Assembly: GCA_021818105.1 (NCBI GenBank)
Contig: JAKAFB010000014.1
Span: forward strand, 1 to 59,561
DNA from: Acidobacteriota bacterium
GTDB taxonomy: Bacteria > Acidobacteriota > Terriglobia > Terriglobales > Acidobacteriaceae
DNA: 59,561 nucleotides
Reading direction: 5' to 3'
This document shows, piece by piece, positions 43,466 through 51,723 of the stretch (position 1 is the stretch's first letter; every line of letters begins with the position of its first letter). The notes under the pieces were generated by a model that did not search any database, was not told the DNA's origin, and was given only the letters and a program-made list of their open reading frames with translations. Made by a program: the position numbers and the translations under genes.

Positions 43466-46400
43466 CTAGAACGAGAAGATAGCTTGCAGGAAGACGCGCC
43501 TGGATGCAGGACCCTGCGAGAAGATACGTCCCGCCAATCCTCTTGACTGGTAGAAGAAGCTTCCCGGTCCATACCCCGTGATGTTGTTAGACGAATCGTA
43601 GATGGGTGTGGGAGAAACCGTTCCCACCGGTGTGCCGTAGTTCACGTTGTTGAACAGGTTCAGCGCCTGCACGGTGAATGTCAGGTTGTATTTGTGCGGA
43701 GCGCTTTGCGGCCGGAACATGCCTCCCGGAGGACCTCCACCCAGCCCACCGGGTCCCAGTCCACCGCCGGGGCCGCCCGGGCCATGGCCGTGAGGCCCGC
43801 CGCCCGGGAAGCCGCCCTGGAACGTGGACTCCACCTTCGGGCCGATGCCGATTGCGCGGCTCAGGCGCAGATTCACGGCGATGGAAGACGGGCTGTTTCC
43901 GTAGTTGATCGGGAGCAGGTTTTCGCCTGTCTCCGGCGTCACATCAAGGCAACCGAACTCCGTCTGCACATACCGTCCGTTATTGGTCGTCGATGAACAC
44001 AGCCCACTGTCCGCATACGCCGGACGATTATTAAGGAAGTTGTCGCCGGTCAGGTCGCGGCTGGAAACAATATTGAATGGTCTGCCCGATTGCACAATCA
44101 TGAACGGGTTGAAGCGCAGGCCCCACGGCCCCATGTAGTTGCCCATGATGAAGGCCATATGGCGCGACACGAAGCTTGCAGGTCCGTAATCCTGATCAAG
44201 GTTGTACGAGTTCGATGCCATGCCTCCCGCGCCGTTTGTATTGGCAAACGAGAGATTGTAGAAGCCAAAGACGCTGAAGTTCCGGCTGAGCTGCGTCCTG
44301 AAGTTCGCAATCATCTGGTTCTGCTTGTACACGGCCTCGGGAAAGTACTCCTGCACGATGCCCAGAGACGGATCAGGCCGTACTCCCGTCAGCGTTGAAC
44401 TGCCGAAGACGTACGTGCCAGGCAGATATGCATTCGAATCGCGTGTCACCAGCTGATGCACACCAAAGGATCGCAGATACGTCACAGTGGCGGTTGTCGT
44501 CTTCGTCAATTGCCGCTCTATGCTTGCGCCAATCTGATGGGTATACGGTGAGTGGTAGCCCGGCGCAATCTGAACGACGGTGCTCTCCGGCGTTGCAGTG
44601 TACGGTGCTGACGGCAAACAGCCGGAGAAGTCTATGTTCGTAAGGCTGGTTCCATTCAGACACGAGGCGTCCGGCGTCGTAATCTGCACCTGCCCGGAGT
44701 CCACACCCTGCTGCGTGGCCGCCATCAGGTGATTGATGCCCAGGCGGTCATAGAATGCTCCATAACCGGCCCGCAGCACGGTCTTGGTAGGCTGGCCCTT
44801 CTTTGCATCCAGCGCATAAGCCGTTGCCACGCGCAGTGCCCAGTCGTTGTGATCGGCAATGTGGTTCTGTGCCTCCCAGCGTACGCCGCCAGAGAGCGTC
44901 AGGCGCGGATTCACCCGCCAGTCGTCCTGCACAAACAGCGCGCCATCGAACACGTTGGCCGTGTATGCCGTGCGGCCCGCTGAAATGCTCAGGTTCACCA
45001 GGTCACTGCCGATCGTGTTCAGGTTTTGTCCCGCGGCCAGCTTGTTCAGCGTGTCGATGTAGCCGTTCTGTGAGAAGACCAGTGTGCCGTTGCGGTTGGA
45101 AAACGATGCGAGCGCCTCGCGGTTGTCGCGCAGCCATGTTCCGAACTTGATCGCATGCGAGCCACGGCTCAGCGTGGTGAAGTTCTGCAACTCCAGGTGG
45201 TCCGTGTGCATGTTGGAGGATTGGCCCGTCGCGCCTCCGCCTGTGAAGTTGCCGCTCACAATAATGGTTGGATCCGTGCTGACCGGCGATGCGGATTCGA
45301 TCGCTCGCCGATACTCAATCCGCGTTTCGTTCACAGCACGGTCGTTGATAATGTACGAGTCGCTTAGCTGGAAGGTATGCTCGGTCGATGTGCTCTGCAT
45401 GGACTGCGTGGGCAGTTCCGTCGATGTAATGTCGCCCGACTCCGAGTCATAGTAGAACTGGTAGCGGAGGGTGATTGTATTCTTCTGTCCCAATTGCAGG
45501 TCAATGCGCGGTGACACGTTGATGTGGTTGTGCGGGTTGGCCAGTGCGCCTGCTGTCAGTACGGTCCCCGATTCATAGAGGCCAGTTGTCGGATTCAGCA
45601 CCGCTGGATAGTAGTTGTAGACCTGCTGGTTCTGGATGTCGCGCTGCTCCATGCTGAAGAAGAAGGATGCTGTCTTGCTCAGCGAGCCGCTGACGGTGCC
45701 GTTGTACTGCACGCGATAGTAGGGCGGCACATTCGTCATGAACGGATTGCCCGTGTTAAAGCTGCTGTCGTTGCCTTGAATGAAGAACTGCCCGTGCAGC
45801 TTGTCTGTGCCGGGCTTCGTCAGGATCTCAATGCGCCCATAGCCCAGCCGGTCAAACTCTGCCGAGAAGGGATTCTGATTGATGCGGATCTCGCGGATCG
45901 CAGACTTCGGTGGCAGTTGCCCGCCGGTAAACCCGTCAATGTAAATCTGCCCGCCATTGGGGCCTGCCGATGGACCTGCCAGCGCCGACAATTCGTTCGA
46001 CAGCTCATCCGGGTCATCCGACAGCGCGTCCAGATCCTTGCCCTTGATGACGATGGTGTTGGAGTTGCCGCCTGCCTCAATGTTCACGCTCGGTGTTTCA
46101 TCCGTCACCACCACGTTCTGCTGCTCGGCCTCTATGGCCATCGCCACATCCACGCGCTTCACTTGTCCGGCGGCAAGCTCAATCGGCTGAGACTGGAAGG
46201 GTGCAAAACCTGCGAACTCCACGCGGATGATGTAGCTCCCCGGCGCCAGTCCCTGCAGTGAATATGCGCCGCTTGCATCGGCCTTCACCGTCTTCGCTTC
46301 GGCTCCTGTTGCCGTCGTCACCGTAACGTCAGCACCCGGAATCAACGCTCCCGAGGGGTCCGTGACGTGGCCGTGCAGCGTGGCTGTGGCCGGCGGGGAA

Positions 46401-46489
46401 GCCGTCTGCGCGTGCGCCGCTAGAAACGTCGCAAAACCCAACATCAAAGCAACTAGAAAATGAATGAAATGATGCAGTCGAAAAGACAC
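43466..46489 (-). CDS. Oar-like TonB-dependent outer-membrane receptor
   Basis: A 1007-residue outer-membrane protein. After a signal peptide (...L-A-A-H-A-Q) there is a carboxypeptidase-regulatory-like domain (about residues 30-110; A-T-L-H-G-H-V-T-D-P-S-G-A-L-I-P-G-A), then a plug region (I-Y-I-D-G-F-T-G-G-Q) and a large beta-barrel ending F-L-Q-A-I-F-S-F with the terminal Phe of barrel-assembly signals. A Gly/Pro/His-rich stretch encoded at about 43718-43826 interrupts the barrel near its end. The GTG at 46489 has GAGGGA before it and precedes the signal peptide; the frame's earlier ATG at 46777 lies inside the next gene. Oar-type receptors import oligosaccharides or other large substrates and are numerous in acidobacteria. 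Confidence 0.9.
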   Translation of the reverse strand: MSFRLHHFIHFLVALMLGFATFLAAHAQTASPPATATLHGHVTDPSGALIPGADVTVTTATGAEAKTVKADASGAYSLQGLAPGSYIIRVEFAGFAPFQSQPIELAAGQVKRVDVAMAIEAEQQNVVVTDETPSVNIEAGGNSNTIVIKGKDLDALSDDPDELSNELSALAGPSAGPNGGQIYIDGFTGGQLPPKSAIREIRINQNPFSAEFDRLGYGRIEILTKPGTDKLHGQFFIQGNDSSFNTGNPFMTNVPPYYRVQYNGTVSGSLSKTASFFFSMEQRDIQNQQVYNYYPAVLNPTTGLYESGTVLTAGALANPHNHINVSPRIDLQLGQKNTITLRYQFYYDSESGDITSTELPTQSMQSTSTEHTFQLSDSYIINDRAVNETRIEYRRAIESASPVSTDPTIIVSGNFTGGGATGQSSNMHTDHLELQNFTTLSRGSHAIKFGTWLRDNREALASFSNRNGTLVFSQNGYIDTLNKLAAGQNLNTIGSDLVNLSISAGRTAYTANVFDGALFVQDDWRVNPRLTLSGGVRWEAQNHIADHNDWALRVATAYALDAKKGQPTKTVLRAGYGAFYDRLGINHLMAATQQGVDSGQVQITTPDASCLNGTSLTNIDFSGCLPSAPYTATPESTVVQIAPGYHSPYTHQIGASIERQLTKTTTATVTYLRSFGVHQLVTRDSNAYLPGTYVFGSSTLTGVRPDPSLGIVQEYFPEAVYKQNQMIANFRTQLSRNFSVFGFYNLSFANTNGAGGMASNSYNLDQDYGPASFVSRHMAFIMGNYMGPWGLRFNPFMIVQSGRPFNIVSSRDLTGDNFLNNRPAYADSGLCSSTTNNGRYVQTEFGCLDVTPETGENLLPINYGNSPSSIAVNLRLSRAIGIGPKVESTFQGGFPGGGPHGHGPGGPGGGLGPGGLGGGPPGGMFRPQSAPHKYNLTFTVQALNLFNNVNYGTPVGTVSPTPIYDSSNNITGYGPGSFFYQSRGLAGRIFSQGPASRRVFLQAIFSF

Positions 46490-46527
46490 GTATCCCTCAC
46501 TTGTTTCCAATATCGGTTTGTCCTTGC

Positions 46528-47706
46528 CTATTGGGCTGCTTCTTCCGCTCCACCTGAACCCATGCTCCAGCTTGAGAGCAGGTTCTGGCTTGCTGCGGGG
46601 GCTTCGAGCAATGGCTCCACGCCAGAGAGCAGCGTGATGGCGGTAACTTCTTTGTCCCCTTCGGTCGATACGAGCATCACCGCCTGGCCTTTTTTCAATT
46701 CCTTCAATGTGACCACCGGCGCGCGATTCAGCATCTGCTGCATTTCGCCGCTTTGAGCATGGCCCTGCCCAGCCCATGCCCTGCCGCCGCCGCTTTGGCC
46801 ATTCCAGCGGCCTCCCTCTGCCCCAGGACGCGCTGCTGTGGTCTGTGGTGTGCTTTGCGCAGAAGTGGCTTTCAGCCTTGTAGCAATCATCGTCGCAACT
46901 GTCTCGGGGAGCTGGTGCATCTGTGTATCCGGCGGGATGTGCACCGTTACGGGCTTCTTTGTTGCAAGGTCTTTCACTTCAATCGTCGAGGCGTCCTCTT
47001 GGATGGACAGTATTGTTCCCGCAATGTTGCGGAAGCTCCCCGATACAACCTCTTCGGCCTCCATCTCAGTGCCTGTTGTGTTCTTCTTGCCGCGCGCACG
47101 CAGTTGATCGCCCGTGTGGATTGCATCGATAGGCGCAGACTGTGCCAGGTCATAGCGCACAGACGCCGGCGCGTAGCGCTTCAGCACGGTCGTCGGACTC
47201 ACGTGCACTGTTACAGTGCGCGTCGTCGGTCCTGCACCCGCAGTCAGAACGATCACGCCGCTGGCCGGGTCTACACTTTTCACCAGCCCGCCTACACCGT
47301 GCATCTGCCATTCTTCGCGCTCCTTCTGTTGCTTCAGCGCTAGGTCGGCGCTCTTGATGGTAATAATCTGCGCAGCCTGCGCAGTATCGCCGGTCGCCGC
47401 AGGGTCCAGCTTCACCAGCACACGGTCACCAGTTGCCAGATCGCTCAGCTGGATCGTCACTGCGGCGCTCAGGTCACGCTGCCCCGGCTCAATACGCTTC
47501 AGCGATGCACCTGCTGGAACCTGCACCTGCTTTACTTCGCCCGCGTCGGTCTTCACCGTCAACATGTCGCCATTCACCGCCGTGACAGTGCCCACAAACC
47601 GCGCTGCCGCCTGGGCGCTTAGCCACTGCGCTGTGCACAACAGAACGCCCATCAAGGCCCAGCGAGCCAGCTTCGCCGCGTGGCGCTCAATTTTTCTGCT
47701 CTTCAT
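46528..47706 (-). CDS. Exported DUF5666-type repeat protein
   Basis: A 392-residue protein with a signal peptide (...W-L-S-A-Q-A). The mature part holds about three beta-rich repeats of DUF5666 type, each with a G-T/L-V-x-V pattern and a G-D-x-x-x-V/A-R segment (F-V-G-T-V-T-A-V-N-G-D, G-L-V-K-S-V-D-P-A-S-G, I-A-G-T-I-L-S-I-Q-E-D). A Gly/Gln/Trp-rich linker follows (about residues 315-345). Function unknown. The ATG at 47706 has GGAGAG ten bases upstream. It is 38 bases upstream of the Oar-like gene and probably co-transcribed with it. Confidence 0.8.
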   Translation of the reverse strand: MKSRKIERHAAKLARWALMGVLLCTAQWLSAQAAARFVGTVTAVNGDMLTVKTDAGEVKQVQVPAGASLKRIEPGQRDLSAAVTIQLSDLATGDRVLVKLDPAATGDTAQAAQIITIKSADLALKQQKEREEWQMHGVGGLVKSVDPASGVIVLTAGAGPTTRTVTVHVSPTTVLKRYAPASVRYDLAQSAPIDAIHTGDQLRARGKKNTTGTEMEAEEVVSGSFRNIAGTILSIQEDASTIEVKDLATKKPVTVHIPPDTQMHQLPETVATMIATRLKATSAQSTPQTTAARPGAEGGRWNGQSGGGRAWAGQGHAQSGEMQQMLNRAPVVTLKELKKGQAVMLVSTEGDKEVTAITLLSGVEPLLEAPAASQNLLSSWSMGSGGAEEAAQ

Positions 47707-47800
47707 TTGTTGTCTCTCCAGTGGCCCGGCGCTCGGGCATCCGGAATCTGAATACGTTTCATTCGGGTAGACGAGTGAAGGCCGCAAAAGGTTGAGGGTG

Positions 47801-47814
47801 CGTACCGAAGTACG
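47801..47814 (-). promoter_or_regulatory. UUCG tetraloop hairpin in the leader of the DUF5666 gene
   Basis: On the minus strand CGTAC-TTCG-GTACG forms a 5-bp stem capped by a C(UUCG)G tetraloop, about 95 bases before the DUF5666 start. It may be a leader RNA structure; no function is shown. Confidence 0.3.
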
Positions 47815-47907
47815 AAAGAAAGATAAGAAAACTGCAACTGTGCTCAAAGTGTGGTACTTACCGAGTGTTGCCGCCCGTCCTGCAGCACGCTGGTCGAAGG
47901 TTGCGCC

Positions 47908-49422
47908 CTACCGCGCCAGCTCCGCTGTTTCCAGAAACGTGTAACTGCCCGATGCCGTAGGAACCACATGAGTCAACCTGCGGTTATGGACCACCACGGT
48001 GTCCAGGTACCACAGATTGATCGCCGGCAAATCCTGTGCCAGGATCCGTTGTACTTCCGCATAGTCCGCGCGTCGCTTTGCCTCGTCCGTGCTCGTCTCA
48101 GCCTCGTCCAGCAGCGCGTCCAGCCGCGGATTGGAATAGTGTCCGCGATTGGCTCCAGCCGGTGAAAAATTACGCGTGGCAAAAACGTAGCTGAAGATGT
48201 CCGGCTGCTCATTGCCGCCAATCCAGTGCAGCGAATATATCTGGAAAGCTCCGCGCGTCACATCGGAGTAGAACGTCGCAAATTCATAGCTGCGCAGGTC
48301 CAGCGCAATGCCCACCTGCGCCAGTTGTTGCTGCAGCACCGCTGCCAGCAGCCGCGCATCCTCCTGCGTGCTGGTCTTCATCGTCAGGTGAAAGCGCACG
48401 CCGTCCGCGCCACGCGGATGTCCCGCTGCATCCAGCAACCGCTCTGCCTGCGCAGGATCGTGGCTGTAGTGCACCACGTCGCCCGTCCACGCCCAGTGGC
48501 TCGTCGGCAATAGGCTCACTGCGCGCCGCGCATGCCCACGCAGTAGAGTGCGGATGATCAGCCCGCGATCGATTGCGCACGCAATCGCCTGTCGCACGCG
48601 CACATCGCTCAGTAGCGGATCGCGCAGGTTGAACGCGAGATATTGAATCTGTGTTCCGGGACCATCGTTCACAATCAAATTATGCCGTCGCGCAAGCACA
48701 GGCAGCGCGTCCATGGGCAGGGAATTGATGGCCACGTCGCCGGATCCCTTCTCCAGTTCAAGCGCCGCCGTGATTGCGTCCGGCACCACCGCAAAGCGCA
48801 CACGCTCAATCTTCGGTAGTGCCTGCCAGCTCTCAGGATTGCGCTCAATCACCACGTCCTGATCCATCTGTTCGCTGACAAACCGAAACGACCCTGTACC
48901 CACCGGATGCCGCCAGAAGTCCCTCCCGCTGCCCGCCGGCACAATGCCTATCGCGCCCGTTGAGAGGTTTGTCAGCAGAAAATTGTCCGGCCGCTTCAGG
49001 TGGAACACCACCGTCTTCGCATCGCTTTGCTCCACGCTCTCCACGGACACGTAGGCATTGGCCTTGGGCGAAATCACCGTACCGTCGCGCATTGAATTGA
49101 TGGTCCACACCACGTCCTGCGCCGTCAGCAAACGCCCGTCATGGAAGCGAACGCCGCTGCGCAAATGAAAAATGAGCGTGCGAGCATCCGGCTGTTCCCA
49201 GCGCTCGGCTAACGCAGGCGTGAAGTGAAAGTTCGCGTCCCGCGCCACCAGCCCATCAAACAGTAGTTCATCAATGTGCTCCGACTGCCCATCCGTGCCG
49301 ATGCGTGGGTCCAGATTCGCAGGACTGCTTTCAATCAGGAACACAACTGTGTTCGGATCACGTTGTGTGCCGTGGCAGGCTGTCAAAAACAGCAGCCCTG
49401 CCACGGCAATCATCCTACGCAT
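47908..49422 (-). CDS. Family 5 solute-binding lipoprotein (peptide/opine/nickel type)
   Basis: A 504-residue binding protein of the OppA/DppA class, predicted as a lipoprotein from the lipobox L-F-L-T-A-C. Family segments are A-L-A-E-R-W-E, F-H-L-R-S-G-V-R-F-H-D-G and Y-L-A-F-N-L-R-D-P, with V-R-Q-A-I-A-C-A-I-D-R. Its ATG overlaps the anmK gene by eight bases. No ABC permease or ATPase gene is next to it. Given the nagZ and anmK neighbours it may bind murein peptides, as MppA does; this is inference. Confidence 0.9.
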   Translation of the reverse strand: MRRMIAVAGLLFLTACHGTQRDPNTVVFLIESSPANLDPRIGTDGQSEHIDELLFDGLVARDANFHFTPALAERWEQPDARTLIFHLRSGVRFHDGRLLTAQDVVWTINSMRDGTVISPKANAYVSVESVEQSDAKTVVFHLKRPDNFLLTNLSTGAIGIVPAGSGRDFWRHPVGTGSFRFVSEQMDQDVVIERNPESWQALPKIERVRFAVVPDAITAALELEKGSGDVAINSLPMDALPVLARRHNLIVNDGPGTQIQYLAFNLRDPLLSDVRVRQAIACAIDRGLIIRTLLRGHARRAVSLLPTSHWAWTGDVVHYSHDPAQAERLLDAAGHPRGADGVRFHLTMKTSTQEDARLLAAVLQQQLAQVGIALDLRSYEFATFYSDVTRGAFQIYSLHWIGGNEQPDIFSYVFATRNFSPAGANRGHYSNPRLDALLDEAETSTDEAKRRADYAEVQRILAQDLPAINLWYLDTVVVHNRRLTHVVPTASGSYTFLETAELAR

Positions 49423-50584
49423 ACGTCACCTGACCCAGTACCACCGCCCTCCGCGCTCCCGTTGCCGCGGGCACATTGCCCGGTAGCCCGTGCCATGTGT
49501 GCCACGCCAGCAGCGCGAAAGCCGCTGCCTCCTTGGCCTCCGCAGGCAGTCCATACTCCTCGCTCGCTGCCAGCTCGCAGCCCATCTGCTGCAGTTGCTG
49601 GGCCAGCATCGCCATCAGCGTCGCATTGCGCGCACCGCCGCCCGATACGATGAAATCCACCGGCCCCCTGCCCATCGTTGCGCGTACAAACTCCGCATAG
49701 CTGCGCACGATTGCTTCGGCTGTCAGCGCAGTGGCTGTTGCCAGAGCATCTTCCGGTTTCCTGCTGTGCCTGCGGCAGGCTTTCACAAACCGCTCAGCGT
49801 ACTCCCGTCCAAACTGCTCCCGCCCCGCCGTGCGTGGCGGCCTCAGCTTGAAATAAGGATGCCGTAGCATCTCTTCCAACACCGGACGAATCACCCTACC
49901 CCTCGCGGCAATCGCGCCATTGCGGTCATACGGCCTGCCCAACAGCGTCTGCGCCAGCGCATCCATCACCATATTGCCCGGCCCCGTATCAAAGGCCATT
50001 AGCTTCTCCGGCCCCGCGCCCGCAGGTATCGCCGTCAGATTGGCGATGCCGCCAATGTTCTGCAACACGCGCCCCCGTCGCGCATGTGTAAACAACACAT
50101 AGTCGAGCAACGGAACCAGCGGCGCGCCCTGTCCGCCCGCAACCATGTCTGCCGGGCGAAAATTCGACACCACCGGCACGCCAAGTTCGCCGGCAATCAC
50201 TGCCGCCTCACCCAGTTGCCACGTGCATCCATACCTCCTGCCCGCGTATGTGGATGGCTGTGCCTGGTGGTAGAGCGTCTGTCCGTGGCAGCCAATCAAA
50301 TCAAGCACTGCCTTGTGCCGCTCGCTCGTCACGCGTACCGCGCGCGCGTACTCCATCCCCAACCGCCAGTTCAGCCGCGCCAACTCCGCCGTCGATGTGT
50401 CCTGCGCATTCATCGCCGTCAGCACTGCACTTCGCAGAGCCTGCGGATACGCAAAGCCCTCATGCGCAATGAGAGTCAGCTTTGGCCGCAGCCTTCCCGG
50501 TGCAATGCGCACCAGCGCTACGTCAATTCCGTCGGCCGAGGTACCGCTCATCACGCCGGCCACCAGCATGCTCTTTGCCTTCAT
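49415..50584 (-). CDS. anmK: Anhydro-N-acetylmuramic acid kinase
   Basis: AnmK opens and phosphorylates 1,6-anhydro-MurNAc to MurNAc-6-phosphate in peptidoglycan recycling. The 389-residue product shows G-V-M-S-G-T-S-A-D-G-I-D-V near the N-terminus, C-H-G-Q-T-L-Y-H, F-D-T-G-P-G-N and the C-terminal S-G-G-G-A-R-N. It overlaps nagZ by four bases and the binding-protein gene by eight, so the three are tightly coupled. Confidence 0.95.
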   Translation of the reverse strand: MKAKSMLVAGVMSGTSADGIDVALVRIAPGRLRPKLTLIAHEGFAYPQALRSAVLTAMNAQDTSTAELARLNWRLGMEYARAVRVTSERHKAVLDLIGCHGQTLYHQAQPSTYAGRRYGCTWQLGEAAVIAGELGVPVVSNFRPADMVAGGQGAPLVPLLDYVLFTHARRGRVLQNIGGIANLTAIPAGAGPEKLMAFDTGPGNMVMDALAQTLLGRPYDRNGAIAARGRVIRPVLEEMLRHPYFKLRPPRTAGREQFGREYAERFVKACRRHSRKPEDALATATALTAEAIVRSYAEFVRATMGRGPVDFIVSGGGARNATLMAMLAQQLQQMGCELAASEEYGLPAEAKEAAAFALLAWHTWHGLPGNVPAATGARRAVVLGQVTYA

Positions 50585-51723
50585 GCCGTCTCCACCACAG
50601 GTGCGAGCTTCTTCGCAGGCGTCGTTTCCGGCGACTCCGCCAGCTTCATCACGGCCTCTCGAAAACGCAGAATCCGCGCCCGCAGCGCTTCAAACTGCTT
50701 CGCGGTCAAACCGGCAGGGATGCCCCCCACGAACAGCTTCGCCCGCTGGCGCGACACCACCCGCGCCCGTTCCTGCACCAGCCTGCGAAAGGTCGCCGAG
50801 CGCTCTGCCTCAGCTTGCAATGCTTCGTAAGCCCGCAGGATTAGCTCTGGGCTGTGGCAGATCTCCAGCATGTCCATGCCCGCATGCACCGCTGCAATGG
50901 CTGCCTCCTCCATCGGCAGAACTTTCAAGATGCCGCCCATTTCCAGATCATCAGAGAAGATGATGCCACGATATCCAATTCGCTTGCGCAGCACTGTCGT
51001 TATCCAGAAGGGCGACACGCTCGCCGGCTTGTTGCCACCGGACGTCGCAGGATACGCCGCGTGATTCACCATCACCATTGGCATCTCCTTGCGCAGTGTG
51101 CGATACGGCGCAAGATCTTCTTCCCATAGCGCACGCCAGCCGCGCTCTATTTTCGGCGTCTCAAAGTGCGAATCGCGCATGCCTCCCCCCAAACCCGGAA
51201 AGTGCTTGCCGCAACCCGCTACGCCATGCGCTGCCAGACCTGCAAGAAAATTTCTCGCGTACTCAATCACACCTTCGGCACTCGCAACCACAGCGCGCGT
51301 GCCCATCACCTCAGCCGATGCAGGCAGCGCCAGGTCCAGCACCGGTGCAAGCGTTGTGTTGAATCCAAATGCCCGCACGCCGCGCGCAATCAGCTCGCCG
51401 TGCTCCTGCGCAAAACTTCTCTTGCCCGAACGTTGCGCCGCAACCGCTACCGCATGCGCCGATGGCATCGGCGCCAGAGCATCGCGCAGCCGATCCACCG
51501 TTCCACCCTCCACATCCACCAGCCGGAATGCGTGAGGCGCGCACACCTCCGTTGCCTCGTTCAGCAACGCGCGCGTCTGCTGCGCATCAGTGATGTTCCG
51601 CCGAAAGAGAATCACCCCCGCCGGGCGCACGACTCGCAGCCAGGCGCGTTCCAGACCCGTCAACTCCGTCCCTGCCAGTCCCACCACCAGCAGACTGCCC
51701 ACCGCATGCCGCAGTGTCGTCAT
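50581..51723 (-). CDS. nagZ: GH3 beta-N-acetylhexosaminidase (NagZ-like)
   Basis: A 380-residue family 3 hydrolase that releases GlcNAc from anhydro-muropeptides, giving the substrate of AnmK. The GH3 NagZ motif K-H-F-P-G-L-G-x-x-x-x-D-S-H, with its catalytic Asp/His dyad, is present, and the nucleophile Asp is in F-S-D-D-L-E-M-G-G. V-D-V-E-G-G at about residue 70 fits the substrate loop (usually D-Q-E-G-G). There is no signal peptide, so it is cytoplasmic. It overlaps both mutS and anmK by four bases. Confidence 0.92.
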   Translation of the reverse strand: MTTLRHAVGSLLVVGLAGTELTGLERAWLRVVRPAGVILFRRNITDAQQTRALLNEATEVCAPHAFRLVDVEGGTVDRLRDALAPMPSAHAVAVAAQRSGKRSFAQEHGELIARGVRAFGFNTTLAPVLDLALPASAEVMGTRAVVASAEGVIEYARNFLAGLAAHGVAGCGKHFPGLGGGMRDSHFETPKIERGWRALWEEDLAPYRTLRKEMPMVMVNHAAYPATSGGNKPASVSPFWITTVLRKRIGYRGIIFSDDLEMGGILKVLPMEEAAIAAVHAGMDMLEICHSPELILRAYEALQAEAERSATFRRLVQERARVVSRQRAKLFVGGIPAGLTAKQFEALRARILRFREAVMKLAESPETTPAKKLAPVVETA

